NCBI GenBank assembly: GCA_947683625.1
Contig: CANTUR010002288.1
Location: forward strand, 1 to 64,000
Direction of reading: 5' to 3'
Source: Mallotus nudiflorus
Taxonomy: Eukaryota > Streptophyta > Magnoliopsida > Malpighiales > Euphorbiaceae
Length of the DNA: 64,000 bases
The position numbers were made by a program, and so were the translations under genes. Below the pieces are notes generated by a model. It made no database searches. It had not been told where the DNA came from and saw nothing but the letters and a program-made list of their open reading frames with translations. Positions 1 to 11,023 of the stretch are shown in pieces. Position 1 is the stretch's first letter, and every line of letters begins with the position of its first letter.

Positions 1-30
1 TAGAGTGGGCTTGGGCACTTGGGCTTCAAA
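1..30. repeat. Partial monomer at left edge (3' end of C or D class)
   Basis: The first 30 bases are the terminal segment of a monomer. The word GGGCTTGGGCACTTGG, with TTGGGC rather than TTGCGC, is found at the ends of C and D monomers but not of A or B. The following A monomer makes D the most likely class. Confidence 0.9.
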
Positions 31-946
31 TGGACGTTCGTGGTGGCATCGGTTGACCCACGGGGCCCATAATATATCAAATATAAGCTTACTCAGACGG
101 CTATAGTGCGGGCTATAAAGCCCATCTATAACGATTTGTCTTTGGGCCTAAAAACCCATGTGTAGGCCCATGGATTTGATAGAGTGGGCTTGCGCACTTG
201 GGCTTCAAATGGACGTTCGTGGCGGCATCGGTTGACCCACGGGGCCCATAATATATCAAATCGAAGCTGACTCAGAGGGCTATAACGGGCCGCTACAAAC
301 TATGTCTGTAGAGGGCCGTCCTCGGGCCCAAATTCCTTTGTTTTGGGGCCCGAAAACCACTATTTCGGCCCATGGATTTGATTGTGGGCTTGCGCACTTG
401 GGCTTCAAATGGACGTTCGTGGCGGCATCGGTTAACCCACGGGGCCCATAATATATCAGATCGAAGCTGACTCAGAGGTCTACAGTGCGGGCTCTAAAGC
501 CCATCTATAGCGATTTGTCTTTGGGCCCAAAAACCCATGTTTAGGCCCATGGATTTGATAGAGTGGGCTTGGGCACTTGGGCTTCAAATGGATGTTCGTG
601 GCGGCATCGGTTGACCCACGGGGCCCATAATATATCAGATCGAAGCTGACTCAGAGGGCTACAGTGCGGGCTCTAAAGCCCATCTATAGCGATTTGTCTT
701 TGGGCCCAAAAACCCATGTTTAGGCCCATGGATTTGATAGAGTTGGCTTGGGCACTTGGGCTTCAAATGGATGTTCGTGGCGGCATCGGTTGACCCACGG
801 GGCACATAATATATCAGATCGAAGCTGACTCAGAGGGCTACAGTGCGGGCTCTAAAGCCCATCTATAGCGATTTGTCTTTGGGCCCACAAACCCATGTTT
901 AGGCCCATGGATTTGATAGAGTGGGCTTGGGCACTTGGGCTTCAAA
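31..946. repeat. ABCDD five-monomer HOR variant (916 bp)
   Basis: Monomer starts are A 31, B 210, C 410, D 589 and D' 768. The extra D' follows a GAGTTGGCTTGGG junction, the same junction word seen before many other D copies, and contains GGGGCACATAAT. B carries CTGTAGAGGGCC and C carries CGGTTAACCC; both private markers recur in the unit at 10001-10739. The two units therefore flank the 2.03 kb super-repeat block on either side and probably derive from one ancestor. Confidence 0.92.
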
Positions 947-2982
947 TGGACGTTCGTGGTGGCATCGGTTGACCCACGGGGCCCATAATATATCAAATAT
1001 AAGCTTACTCAGACGGCTATAGTGCGGGCTATAAAGCCCATCTATAACGATTTGTCCTTTGGGCCTAAAAACCCATGTGTAGGCCCATGGATTTGATAGA
1101 GTGGGCTTGCGCACTTGGGCTTCAAATGGACGTTCGTGGCGGCATCGGTTGACCCACGGGGCCCATAATATATCAAATCGAAGCTGACTCAGAGGGCTAT
1201 AACGGGCTGTTACAAACTGCGTCTGTAGCGGGCCGTCCTCGGCCCCAAATTCCTTTGTTTTGGGGCCCGAAAACCACTATTTCGGCCCATGGATTTGATT
1301 GTGGGCTTGCGCACTTGGGCTACAAATGGATGTTCGTGGCGGCATCGGTTGACCCACGGGGCCCATAATATATCAGATCGAAGCTGACTCAGAGGGCTAC
1401 AGTGCGGGCTCTAAAGCCCATCTATAGCGATTTGTCTTTGGGCCCAAAAACCCATGTTTAGGCCCATGGATTTGATAGAGTGGGCTTGGGCACTTGGGCT
1501 TCAAATGGACGTTCGTGGTGGCATCGGTTGACCCACGGGGCCCATAATATATCAAATTTAAGCTTACTCAGAGGGATATAGTACGGGCTATAAAGCCCAT
1601 CTATAACGATTTGTCTTTGGGCCTAAAAACCCATGTGTAGGCCCATGGATTTGATAGAGTGGGCTTGCGCACTTGGGCTTCAAATGGACGTTCGTGGCGG
1701 CATCGGTTGACCCACGGGGCCCATAATATATCAAATCGAAGCTGACTCAGAGGGCTATAACGGGCCACTACACACTGCGTCTGTAGCGGGCCGTCCTTGG
1801 GCCCAAATTCCTTTGTTTTGGGGCCCGAAAACCACTATTTCGGCCCATGGATTTGATTATGGGCTTGCGCACTTGGGCTTCAAATGGACGTTCGTGGCGG
1901 CATCGGTTGACCCACGGGGCCCAAAATATATCAGATCGAAGCTGACTCAGAGGTCTACAGTGCGGGCTCTAAAGCCCATCTATAGCGATTTGTCATTGGG
2001 CCCAAAAAACCCATGTTTAGGCCCATGGATTTGATAGAGTGGGCTTGGGCACTTGGGCTTCAAATGGATGTTCGTGGCGGCATCGGTTGACCCACGGGGC
2101 CCATAATATATCAGATCGAAGCTGACTCAGAGGGCTACAGTTCGGGCTTTAAAGCCCATCTATAGCAATTTGTCTTTGGGCCCAAAAACCCATGTTTAGG
2201 CCCATGGATTTGATAGAGTGGGCTTGGGCACTTGGGCTTCAAATGGACGTTCGTGGTGGCATCGGTTGACCCACGGGGCCCATAATATATCAAATATAAG
2301 CTTACTCAGACGGCTATAGTGCGGGCTATAAAGCCCATCTATAACGATTTGTCTTTGGGCCTAAAAACCCATGTGTAGGCCGATGGATTTGATAGAGTGG
2401 GCTTGCGCACTTGGGCTTCAAATGGACGTTCGTTGCGGCATCGGTTGACCCACGGGGCCCATAATATATTCAAATCGAAGCTGACTCAGAGGGCTATAAC
2501 GGGCCGCTACAAACTACATCTATAACGGGCCGTCCTCGGGCCCAAATTCCTTTGTTTTGGGGCCCGAAAACCACTATTTCGGCCCATGGATTTGATTGTG
2601 GGCTTACGCACTTGGGCTTCAAATGGACGTTCGTGGCGGCATCGGTTGACCCACGGGGCCCATAATATATCAGATCGAAGCTGACTCAGAGGTCTACAGT
2701 GCGGGCTCTAAAGCCCATCTATAGCGATTTGTCTTTGGGCCCAAAAACCCATGTTTAGGGCCCATGGATTTGATAGAGTGGGCTTGGGCACTTGGGCTTC
2801 AAATGGATGTTCGTGGCAGCATCGGTTGACCCACGGGGCCCATAATATATCACATCGAAGCTGACTCAGAGGGCTACAGTGCGGGCTCTAAAGCCCATCT
2901 ATAGCGATTTGTCTTTGGGCACAAAAACCCATGTTTAGGCCCATGGATTTGATAGAGTGGGCTTGGGCACTTGGGCTTCAAA
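947..2982. repeat. Super-repeat copy 1 (2036 bp)
   Basis: Monomers: A 947, B 1127, D 1327 | A 1506, B 1685, C 1885, D 2065 | A 2244, B 2423, C 2624, D 2804. The 3-mer lacks a C; the B-to-D junction reads GGGCTACAAATGGATG instead of GGGCTTCAAATGG. Private single-base changes include an extra C in TTTGTCCTTTGG of the first A, six A's in CCCAAAAAACCC of the C at 1885, and an extra T in ATATATTCAAATC of the B at 2423. Confidence 0.93.
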
Positions 2983-5014
2983 TGGACGTTCGTGGGTGGC
3001 ATCGGTTGACCCACGGGGCCCATAATATATCAAATATAAGCTTACTCAGACGGCTATAGTGCGGGCTATAAAGCCCATCTATAACGATTTGTCTTTGGGC
3101 CTAAAAACCCATGTGTAGGCCCATGGATTTGATAGAGTGGGCTTGCGCACTTGGGCTTCAAATGGACGTTCGTGGCGGCATCGGTTGACCCACGGGGCCC
3201 ATAATATATCAAATCGAAGCTGACTCAGAGGGCTATAACGGGCTGTTACAAACTGCGTCTGTAGCGGGCCGTCCTCGGCCCCAAATTCCTTTGTTTTGGG
3301 GCCCGAAAACCACTATTTCGGCCCATGGATTTGATTGTGGGCTTGCGCACTTGGGCTACAAATGGATGTTCGTGGCGGCATCGGTTGACCCACGGGGCCC
3401 ATAATATATCAGATCGAAGCTGACTCAGAGGGCTACAGTGCGGGCTCTAAAGCCCATCTATAGCGATTTGTCTTTGGCCCAAAAACCCATGTTTAGGCCC
3501 ATGGATTTGATAGAGTGGGCTTGGGCACTTGGGCTTCAAATGGACGTTCGTGGTGGCATCGGTTGACCCACGGGGCCCATAATATATCAAATTTAAGCTT
3601 ACTCAGAGGGATATAGTACGGGCTATAAAGCCCATCTATAACGATTTGTCTTTGGGCCTAAAAACCCATGTGTAGGCCCATGGATTTGATAGAGTGGGCT
3701 TGCGCACTTGGGCTTCAAATGGACGTTCGTGGCGGCATCGGTTGACCCACGGGGCCCATAATATATCAAATCGAAGCTGACTCAGAGGGCTATAACGGGC
3801 CACTACACACTGCGTCTGTAGCGGGCCGTCCTTGGGCCCAAATTCCTTTGTTTTGGGGCCCGAAAACCACTATTTCGGCCCATGGATTTGATTATGGGCT
3901 TGCGCACTTGGGCTTCAAATGGACGTTCGTGGCGGCATCGGTTGACCCACGGGGCCCAAAATATATCAGATCGAAGCTGACTCAGAGGTCTACAGTGCGG
4001 GCTCTAAAGCCCATCTATAGCGATTTGTCATTGGGCCCAAAAACCCATGTTTAGGCCCATGGATTTGATAGAGTGGGCTTGGGCACTTGGGCTTCAAATG
4101 GATGTTCGTGGCGGCATCGGTTGACCCACGGGGCCCATAATATATCAGATCGAAGCTGACTCAGAGGGCTACAGTTCGGGCTTTAAAGCCCATCTATAGC
4201 AATTTGTCTTTGGGCCCAAAAACCCATGTTTAGGCCCATGGATTTGATAGAGTGGGCTTGGGCACTTGGGCTTCAAATGGACGTTCGTGGTGGCATCGGT
4301 TGACCCACGGGGCCCATAATATATCAAATATAAGCTTACTCAGACGGCTATAGTGCGGGCTATAAAGCCCATCTATAACGATTTGTCTTTGGGCCTAAAA
4401 ACCCATGTGTAGGCCGATGGATTTGATAGAGTGGGCTTGCGCACTTGGGCTTCAAATGGACGTTCGTTGCGGCATCGGTTGACCCACGGGGCCCATAATA
4501 TATCAAATCGAAGCTGACTCAGAGGGCTATAACGGGCCGCTACAAACTACATCTATAACGGGCCGTCCTCGGGCCCAAATTCCTTTGTTTTGGGGCCCGA
4601 AAACCACTATTTCGGCCCATGGATTTGATTGTGGGCTTACGCACTTGGGCTTCAAATGGACGTTCGTGGCGGCATCGGTTGACCCACGGGGCCCATAATA
4701 TATCAGATCGAAGCTGACTCAGAGGTCTACAGTGCGGGCTCTAAAGCCCATCTATAGCGATTTGTCTTTGGGCCCAAAAACCCATGTTTAGGCCCATGGA
4801 TTTGATAGAGTGGGCTTGGGCACTTGGGCTTCAAATGGATGTTCGTGGCAGCATCGGTTGACCCACGGGGCCCATAATATATCACATCGAAGCTGACTCA
4901 GAGGGCTACAGTGCGGGCTCTAAAGCCCATCTATAGCGATTTGTCTTTGGGCACAAAAACCCATGTTTAGGCCCATGGATTTGATAGAGTGGGCTTGGGC
5001 ACTTGGGCTTCAAA
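2983..5014. repeat. Super-repeat copy 2 (2032 bp)
   Basis: Monomers: A 2983, B 3163, D 3363 | A 3541, B 3720, C 3920, D 4099 | A 4278, B 4457, C 4657, D 4836. The first A has an extra G (CGTGGGTGGC) and the following D lacks one G (CTTTGGCCC). The rest matches copies 1, 3 and 4 closely. Confidence 0.93.
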
Positions 5015-7047
5015 TGGACGTTCGTGGTGGCATCGGTTGACCCACGGGGCCCATAATATATCAAATATAAGCTTACTCAGACGGCTATAGTGCGGGCTAT
5101 AAAGCCCATCTATAACGATTTGTCTTTGGGCCTAAAAACCCATGTGTAGGCCCATGGATTTGATAGAGTGGGCTTGCGCACTTGGGCTTCAAATGGACGT
5201 TCGTGGCGGCATCGGTTGACCCACGGGGCCCATAATATATCAAATCGAAGCTGACTCAGAGGGCTATAACGGGCTGTTACAAACTGCGTCTGTAGCGGGC
5301 CGTCCTCGGCCCCAAATTCCTTTGTTTTGGGGCCCGAAAACCACTATTTCGGCCCATGGATTTGATTGTGGGCTTGCGCACTTGGGCTACAAATGGATGT
5401 TCGTGGCGGCATCGGTTGACCCACGGGGCCCATAATATATCAGATCGAAGCTGACTCAGAGGGCTACAGTGCGGGCTCTAAAGCCCATCTATAGCGATTT
5501 GTCTTTGGGCCCAAAAAACCCATGTTTAGGCCCATGGATTTGATAGAGTGGGCTTGGGCACTTGGGCTTCAAATGGACGTTCGTGGTGGCATCGGTTGAC
5601 CCACGGGGCCCATAATATATCAAATTTAAGCTTACTCAGAGGGATATAGTACGGGCTATAAAGCCCATCTATAACGATTTGTCTTTGGGCCTAAAAACCC
5701 ATGTGTAGGCCCATGGATTTGATAGAGTGGGCTTGCGCACTTGGGCTTCAAATGGACGTTCGTGGCGGCATCGGTTGACCCACGGGGCCCATAATATATC
5801 AAATCGAAGCTGACTCAGAGGGCTATAACGGGCCACTACACACTGCGTCTGTAGCGGGCCGTCCTTGGGCCCAAATTCCTTTGTTTTGGGGCCCGAAAAC
5901 CACTATTTCGGCCCATGGATTTGATTATGGGCTTGCGCACTTGGGCTTCAAATGGACGTTCGTGGCGGCATCGGTTGACCCACGGGGCCCAAAATATATC
6001 AGATCGAAGCTGACTCAGAGGTCTACAGTGCGGGCTCTAAAGCCCATCTATAGCGATTTGTCATTGGGCCCAAAAACCCATGTTTAGGCCCATGGATTTG
6101 ATAGAGTGGGCTTGGGCACTTGGGCTTCAAATGGATGTTCGTGGCGGCATCGGTTGACCCACGGGGCCCATAATATATCAGATCGAAGCTGACTCAGAGG
6201 GCTACAGTTCGGGCTTTAAAGCCCATCTATAGCAATTTGTCTTTGGGCCCAAAAACCCATGTTTAGGCCCATGGATTTGATAGAGTGGGCTTGGGCACTT
6301 GGGCTTCAAATGGACGTTCGTGGTGGCATCGGTTGACCCACGGGGCCCATAATATATCAAATATAAGCTTACTCAGACGGCTATAGTGCGGGCTATAAAG
6401 CCCATCTATAACGATTTGTCTTTGGGCCTAAAAACCCATGTGTAGGCCGATGGATTTGATAGAGTGGGCTTGCGCACTTGGGCTTCAAATGGACGTTCGT
6501 TGCGGCATCGGTTGACCCACGGGGCCCATAATATATCAAATCGAAGCTGACTCAGAGGGCTATAACGGGCCGCTACAAACTACATCTATAACGGGCCGTC
6601 CTCGGGCCCAAATTCCTTTGTTTTGGGGCCCGAAAACCACTATTTCGGCCCATGGATTTGATTGTGGGCTTACGCACTTGGGCTTCAAATGGACGTTCGT
6701 GGCGGCATCGGTTGACCCACGGGGCCCATAATATATCAGATCGAAGCTGACTCAGAGGTCTACAGTGCGGGCTCTAAAGCCCATCTATAGCGATTTGTCT
6801 TTGGGCCCAAAAACCCATGTTTAGGCCCATGGATTTGATAGAGTGGGCTTGGGCACTTGGGCTTCAAATGGATGTTCGTGGCAGCATCGGTTGACCCACG
6901 GGGCCCATAATATATCACATCGAAGCTGACTCAGAGGGCTACAGTGCGGGCTCTAAAGCCCATCTATAGCGATTTGTCTTTGGGCACAAAAACCCATGTT
7001 TAGGCCCATGGATTTGATAGAGTGGGCTTGGGCACTTGGGCTTCAAA
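5015..7047. repeat. Super-repeat copy 3 (2033 bp)
   Basis: Monomers: A 5015, B 5194, D 5394 | A 5574, B 5753, C 5953, D 6132 | A 6311, B 6490, C 6690, D 6869. One extra A occurs in the CCCAAAAAACCC run of the D at 5394. All private markers of the family are retained. Confidence 0.93.
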
Positions 7048-9082
7048 TGGACGTTCGTGGTGGCATCGGTTGACCCACGGGGCCCATAATATATCAAATA
7101 TAAGCTTACTCAGACGGCTATAGTGCGGGCTATAAAGCCCATCTATAACGATTTGTCTTTGGGCCTAAAAAACCCATGTGTAGGCCCATGGATTTGATAG
7201 AGTGGGCTTGCGCACTTGGGCTTCAAATGGACGTTCGTGGCGGCATCGGTTGACCCACGGGGCCCATAATATATCAAATCGAAGCTGACTCAGAGGGCTA
7301 TAACGGGCTGTTACAAACTGCGTCTGTAGCGGGCCGTCCTCGGCCCCAAATTCCTTTGTTTTGGGGCCCGAAAACCACTATTTCGGCCCATGGATTTGAT
7401 TGTGGGCTTGCGCACTTGGGCTACAAATGGATGTTCGTGGCGGCATCGGTTGACCCACGGGGCCCATAATATATCAGATCGAAGCTGACTCAGAGGGCTA
7501 CAGTGCGGGCTCTAAAGCCCATCTATAGCGATTTGTCTTTGGGCCCAAAAACCCATGTTTAGGCCCATGGATTTGATAGAGTGGGCTTGGGCACTTGGGC
7601 TTCAAATGGACGTTCGTGGTGGCATCGGTTGACCCACGGGGCCCATAATATATCAAATTTAAGCTTACTCAGAGGGATATAGTACGGGCTATAAAGCCCA
7701 TCTATAACGATTTGTCTTTGGGCCTAAAAACCCATGTGTAGGCCCATGGATTTGATAGAGTGGGCTTGCGCACTTGGGCTTCAAATGGACGTTCGTGGCG
7801 GCATCGGTTGACCCACCGGGGCCCATAATATATCAAATCGAAGCTGACTCAGAGGGCTATAACGGGCCACTACACACTGCGTCTGTAGCGGGCCGTCCTT
7901 GGGCCCAAATTCCTTTGTTTTGGGGCCCGAAAACCACTATTTCGGCCCATGGATTTGATTATGGGCTTGCGCACTTGGGCTTCAAATGGACGTTCGTGGC
8001 GGCATCGGTTGACCCACGGGGCCCAAAATATATCAGATCGAAGCTGACTCAGAGGTCTACAGTGCGGGCTCTAAAGCCCATCTATAGCGATTTGTCATTG
8101 GGCCCAAAAACCCATGTTTAGGCCCATGGATTTTGATAGAGTGGGCTTGGGCACTTGGGCTTCAAATGGATGTTCGTGGCGGCATCGGTTGACCCACGGG
8201 GCCCATAATATATCAGATCGAAGCTGACTCAGAGGGCTACAGTTCGGGCTTTAAAGCCCATCTATAGCAATTTGTCTTTGGGCCCAAAAACCCATGTTTA
8301 GGCCCATGGATTTGATAGAGTGGGCTTGGGCACTTGGGCTTCAAATGGACGTTCGTGGTGGCATCGGTTGACCCACGGGGCCCATAATATATCAAATATA
8401 AGCTTACTCAGACGGCTATAGTGCGGGCTATAAATCCCATCTATAACGATTTGTCTTTGGGCCTAAAAACCCATGTGTAGGCCGATGGATTTGATAGAGT
8501 GGGCTTGCGCACTTGGGCTTCAAATGGACGTTCGTTGCGGCATCGGTTGACCCACGGGGCCCATAATATATCAAATCGAAGCTGACTCAGAGGGCTATAA
8601 CGGGCCGCTACAAACTACATCTATAACGGGCCGTCCTCGGGCCCAAATTCCTTTGTTTTGGGGCCCGAAAACCACTATTTCGGCCCATGGATTTGATTGT
8701 GGGCTTACGCACTTGGGCTTCAAATGGACGTTCGTGGCGGCATCGGTTGACCCACGGGGCCCATAATATATCAGATCGAAGCTGACTCAGAGGTCTACAG
8801 TGCGGGCTCTAAAGCCCATCTATAGCGATTTGTCTTTGGGCCCAAAAACCCATGTTTAGGCCCATGGATTTGATAGAGTGGGCTTGGGCACTTGGGCTTC
8901 AAATGGATGTTCGTGGCAGCATCGGTTGACCCACGGGGCCCATAATATATCACATCGAAGCTGACTCAGAGGGCTACAGTGCGGGCTCTAAAGCCCATCT
9001 ATAGCGATTTGTCTTTGGGCACAAAAACCCATGTTTAGGCCCATGGATTTGATAGAGTGGGCTTGGGCACTTGGGCTTCAAA
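7048..9082. repeat. Super-repeat copy 4 (2035 bp)
   Basis: Monomers: A 7048, B 7228, D 7428 | A 7607, B 7786, C 7987, D 8167 | A 8346, B 8525, C 8725, D 8904. An extra C in CCCACCGGGGCCC of the B at 7786 shifts a reading frame and produces the longest open frame of the window (115 codons, 7774-8121); this is a frame accident, not a gene. ATAAATCCCATC in the A at 8346 is a private substitution. Confidence 0.93.
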
Positions 9083-10000
9083 TGGACGTTCGTGGTGGCA
9101 TCGGTTGACCCACGGGGCCCATAATATATCAAATATAAGCTTACTCAGACGGCTATAGTGCGGGCTATAAAGCCCATCTATAACGATTTGTCTTTGGGCC
9201 TAAAAACCCATGTGTAGGCCCATGGATTTGATAGAGTGGGCTTGCGCACTTGGGCTTCAAATGGACGTTCGTGGCGGCATCGGTTGACCCACGGGGCCCA
9301 TAATATATCAAATCGAAGCTGACTCAGAGGGCTATAACGGGCCGCTACAAACTAACGTCTGTAGCGGGCCGTCCTCGGGCCCAAAATTCCATTGTTTTGG
9401 GGCCCGAAAACCACTATTTCGGCCCATGGATTTGATTGTGGGCTTGCGCACTTGGGCTTCAAATGGACGTTCGTGGCGGCATCGGTTAACCGACGGGGCC
9501 CATAATATATCAGATCGAAGCTGACTCAGAGGTCTACAGTGCGGGCTCTAAAGCCCATCTATAGCGATTTGTCTTTGGGCCCAAAAACCCATGTTTAGGC
9601 CCATGGATTTGATAGAGTGGGCTTGGGCACTTGGGCTTCAAATGGATGTTCGTGGCGGCATCGGTTGACCCACGGGGCCCATAATATATCAGATCGAAGC
9701 TGACTCAGAGGGCTACAGTGCGGGCTCTAAAGCCCATCTATAGCGATTTGTCTTTGGGCCCAAAAACCCATGTTTAGGCCCACGGATTTGATAGAGTTGG
9801 CTTGGGCACTTGGGCTTCAAATGGATGTTCGTGGCGGCTTCGGTTGACCCACGGGGCCCATAATATTTCAGATCGAAGCTGACTCAGAGGGCTACAGTGC
9901 GGGCTCTAAAGCCCATCTATAGCGATTTGTCTTTGGGCCCAAAAACCCATGTTTAGGCCCATGGATTTGATAGAGTGGGCTTGGGCACTTGGGCTTCAAA
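9083..10000. repeat. ABCDD five-monomer HOR variant (918 bp)
   Basis: Monomers: A 9083, B 9262, C 9464, D 9643, D' 9822. B has AACTAACGTCTG and an extra A in CCCAAAATTCC; C has GGTTAACCGACGG. D' contains GCGGCTTCGG and ATAATATTTCAGATC. The latter word reappears inside the hybrid A monomers at 35634, 40057 and 43742, so this D' lineage is a plausible donor type. The GCGGCTTCGG D' followed by an A with CGTAGTGGC recurs near 17378 and 23465. Confidence 0.92.
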
Positions 10001-10998
10001 TGGACGTTCGTAGTGGCATCGGTTGACCCACGGGGCCCATAATATATCAAATATAAGCTTACTCAGACGGCTATAGTGCGGGCTATAAAGCCCATCTATA
10101 ACGATTTGTCTTTGGGCCTAAAAACCCATGTGTAGGCCCATGGATTTGATAGAGTGGGCTTGCGCACTTGGGCTTCAAATGGAAGTTCGTGGCGGCATCG
10201 GTTGACCCACGGGGCCCATAATATATCAAATCGAAGCTGACTCAGAGGGGCTATAACGGGCCGCTACAAACTATGTCTGTAGAGGGCCGTCCTCGGGCCC
10301 AAATTCCTTTGTTTTTGGGGCCCGAAAACCACTATTTCGGCCCATGGATTTGATTGTGGGCTTGCGCACTTGGGCTTCAAATGGACGTTCGTGGCGGCAT
10401 CGGTTAACCCACGGGGCCCATAATATATCAGATCGAAGCTGACTCAGAGGTCTACAGTGCGGGCTCTAAAGCCCATCTATAGCGATTTGTCTTTGGGCCC
10501 AAAAACCCATGTTTAGGCCCATGGATTTGATAGAGTGGGCTTGGGCACTTGGGCTTCAAATGGATGTTCGTGGCGGCATCGGTTGACCCACGGGGCCCAT
10601 AATATATCAGATCGAAGCTGACTCAGAGGGCTACAGTGCGGGCTCTAAAGCCCATCTATAGCGATTTGTCTTTGGGCCCAAAAACCCATGTTTAGGCCCA
10701 TGGATTTGATAGAGTGGGCTTGGGCACTTGGGCTTCAAATGGACGTTCGTGGTGGCATCGGTTGACCCACGGGGCCCATAATATATCAAATATAAGCTTA
10801 CTCAGACGGCTATAGTGCGGGCTATAAAGCCCATCTATAACGATTTGTCTTTGGGCCTAAAAACCCATGTGTAGGCCCATGGATTTGATAGAGTGGGCTT
10901 GCGCACTTGGGCTTCAAATGGACGTTCGTGGCGGCATCGGTTGACCCACAGGGCCCATAATATATCAAATCGAAGCTGACTCAGAGGGCTATAACGGG

Positions 10999-11023
10999 CC
11001 GCTACAAACTACATCTGTAGCGG
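10999..11023. other. B-class hairpin (8 bp stem, 9 nt loop), example
   Basis: CCGCTACA (10999-11006) and TGTAGCGG (11016-11023) are perfect inverted repeats around the loop AACTACATC. The hairpin recurs in nearly every B monomer. The loop is the most variable part of B (ACTATGTC, ACTACATC, ACTGCGTC, ACTATCTC, ACTACGTC and others) while the stem is largely kept. Any function in DNA or RNA is unproven. Confidence 0.8.

Larger units (their letters stand above)
947..9082. repeat. Four tandem copies of a 2.03 kb, 11-monomer super-repeat
   Basis: The block repeats the pattern ABD + ABCD + ABCD (3+4+4 monomers) four times, with starts at 947, 2983, 5015 and 7048 and an end at 9082; spacings are 2036, 2032, 2033 and 2035 bp. 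Private markers recur once per copy: CTGTTACAAACTGCG and CTACAAATGG in the first B, AAATTTAAGCTT and GGGATATAGTACGG in the second A, CCCAAAATATAT and TTTGTCATTGGG in the second unit's C, CAGTTCGGGCTTT in its D, GTAGGCCGATGG in the third A, CGTTGCGGC in the third B, and GGGCACAAAAACC in the last D. Differences between copies are almost all single-base indels in short homopolymers plus rare substitutions. This is nested tandem amplification above the 737 bp HOR. Confidence 0.95.

Noticed and set aside
7774..8121. 115-codon open reading frame
   Set aside because: It is a read-through of A, B and C monomer sequence made possible by one extra C in the B monomer. The same peptide words appear in many other short frames, the frame is not kept between copies, and it lies in satellite sequence.
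947..9082. Pure assembly artefact for the four-copy super-repeat
   Set aside because: Copies carry different single-base changes at different places, such as CCACCGGGG only in copy 4 and ATATATTCAAATC only in copy 1, which favours real copies. Sequencing error cannot be excluded for the homopolymer indels alone.
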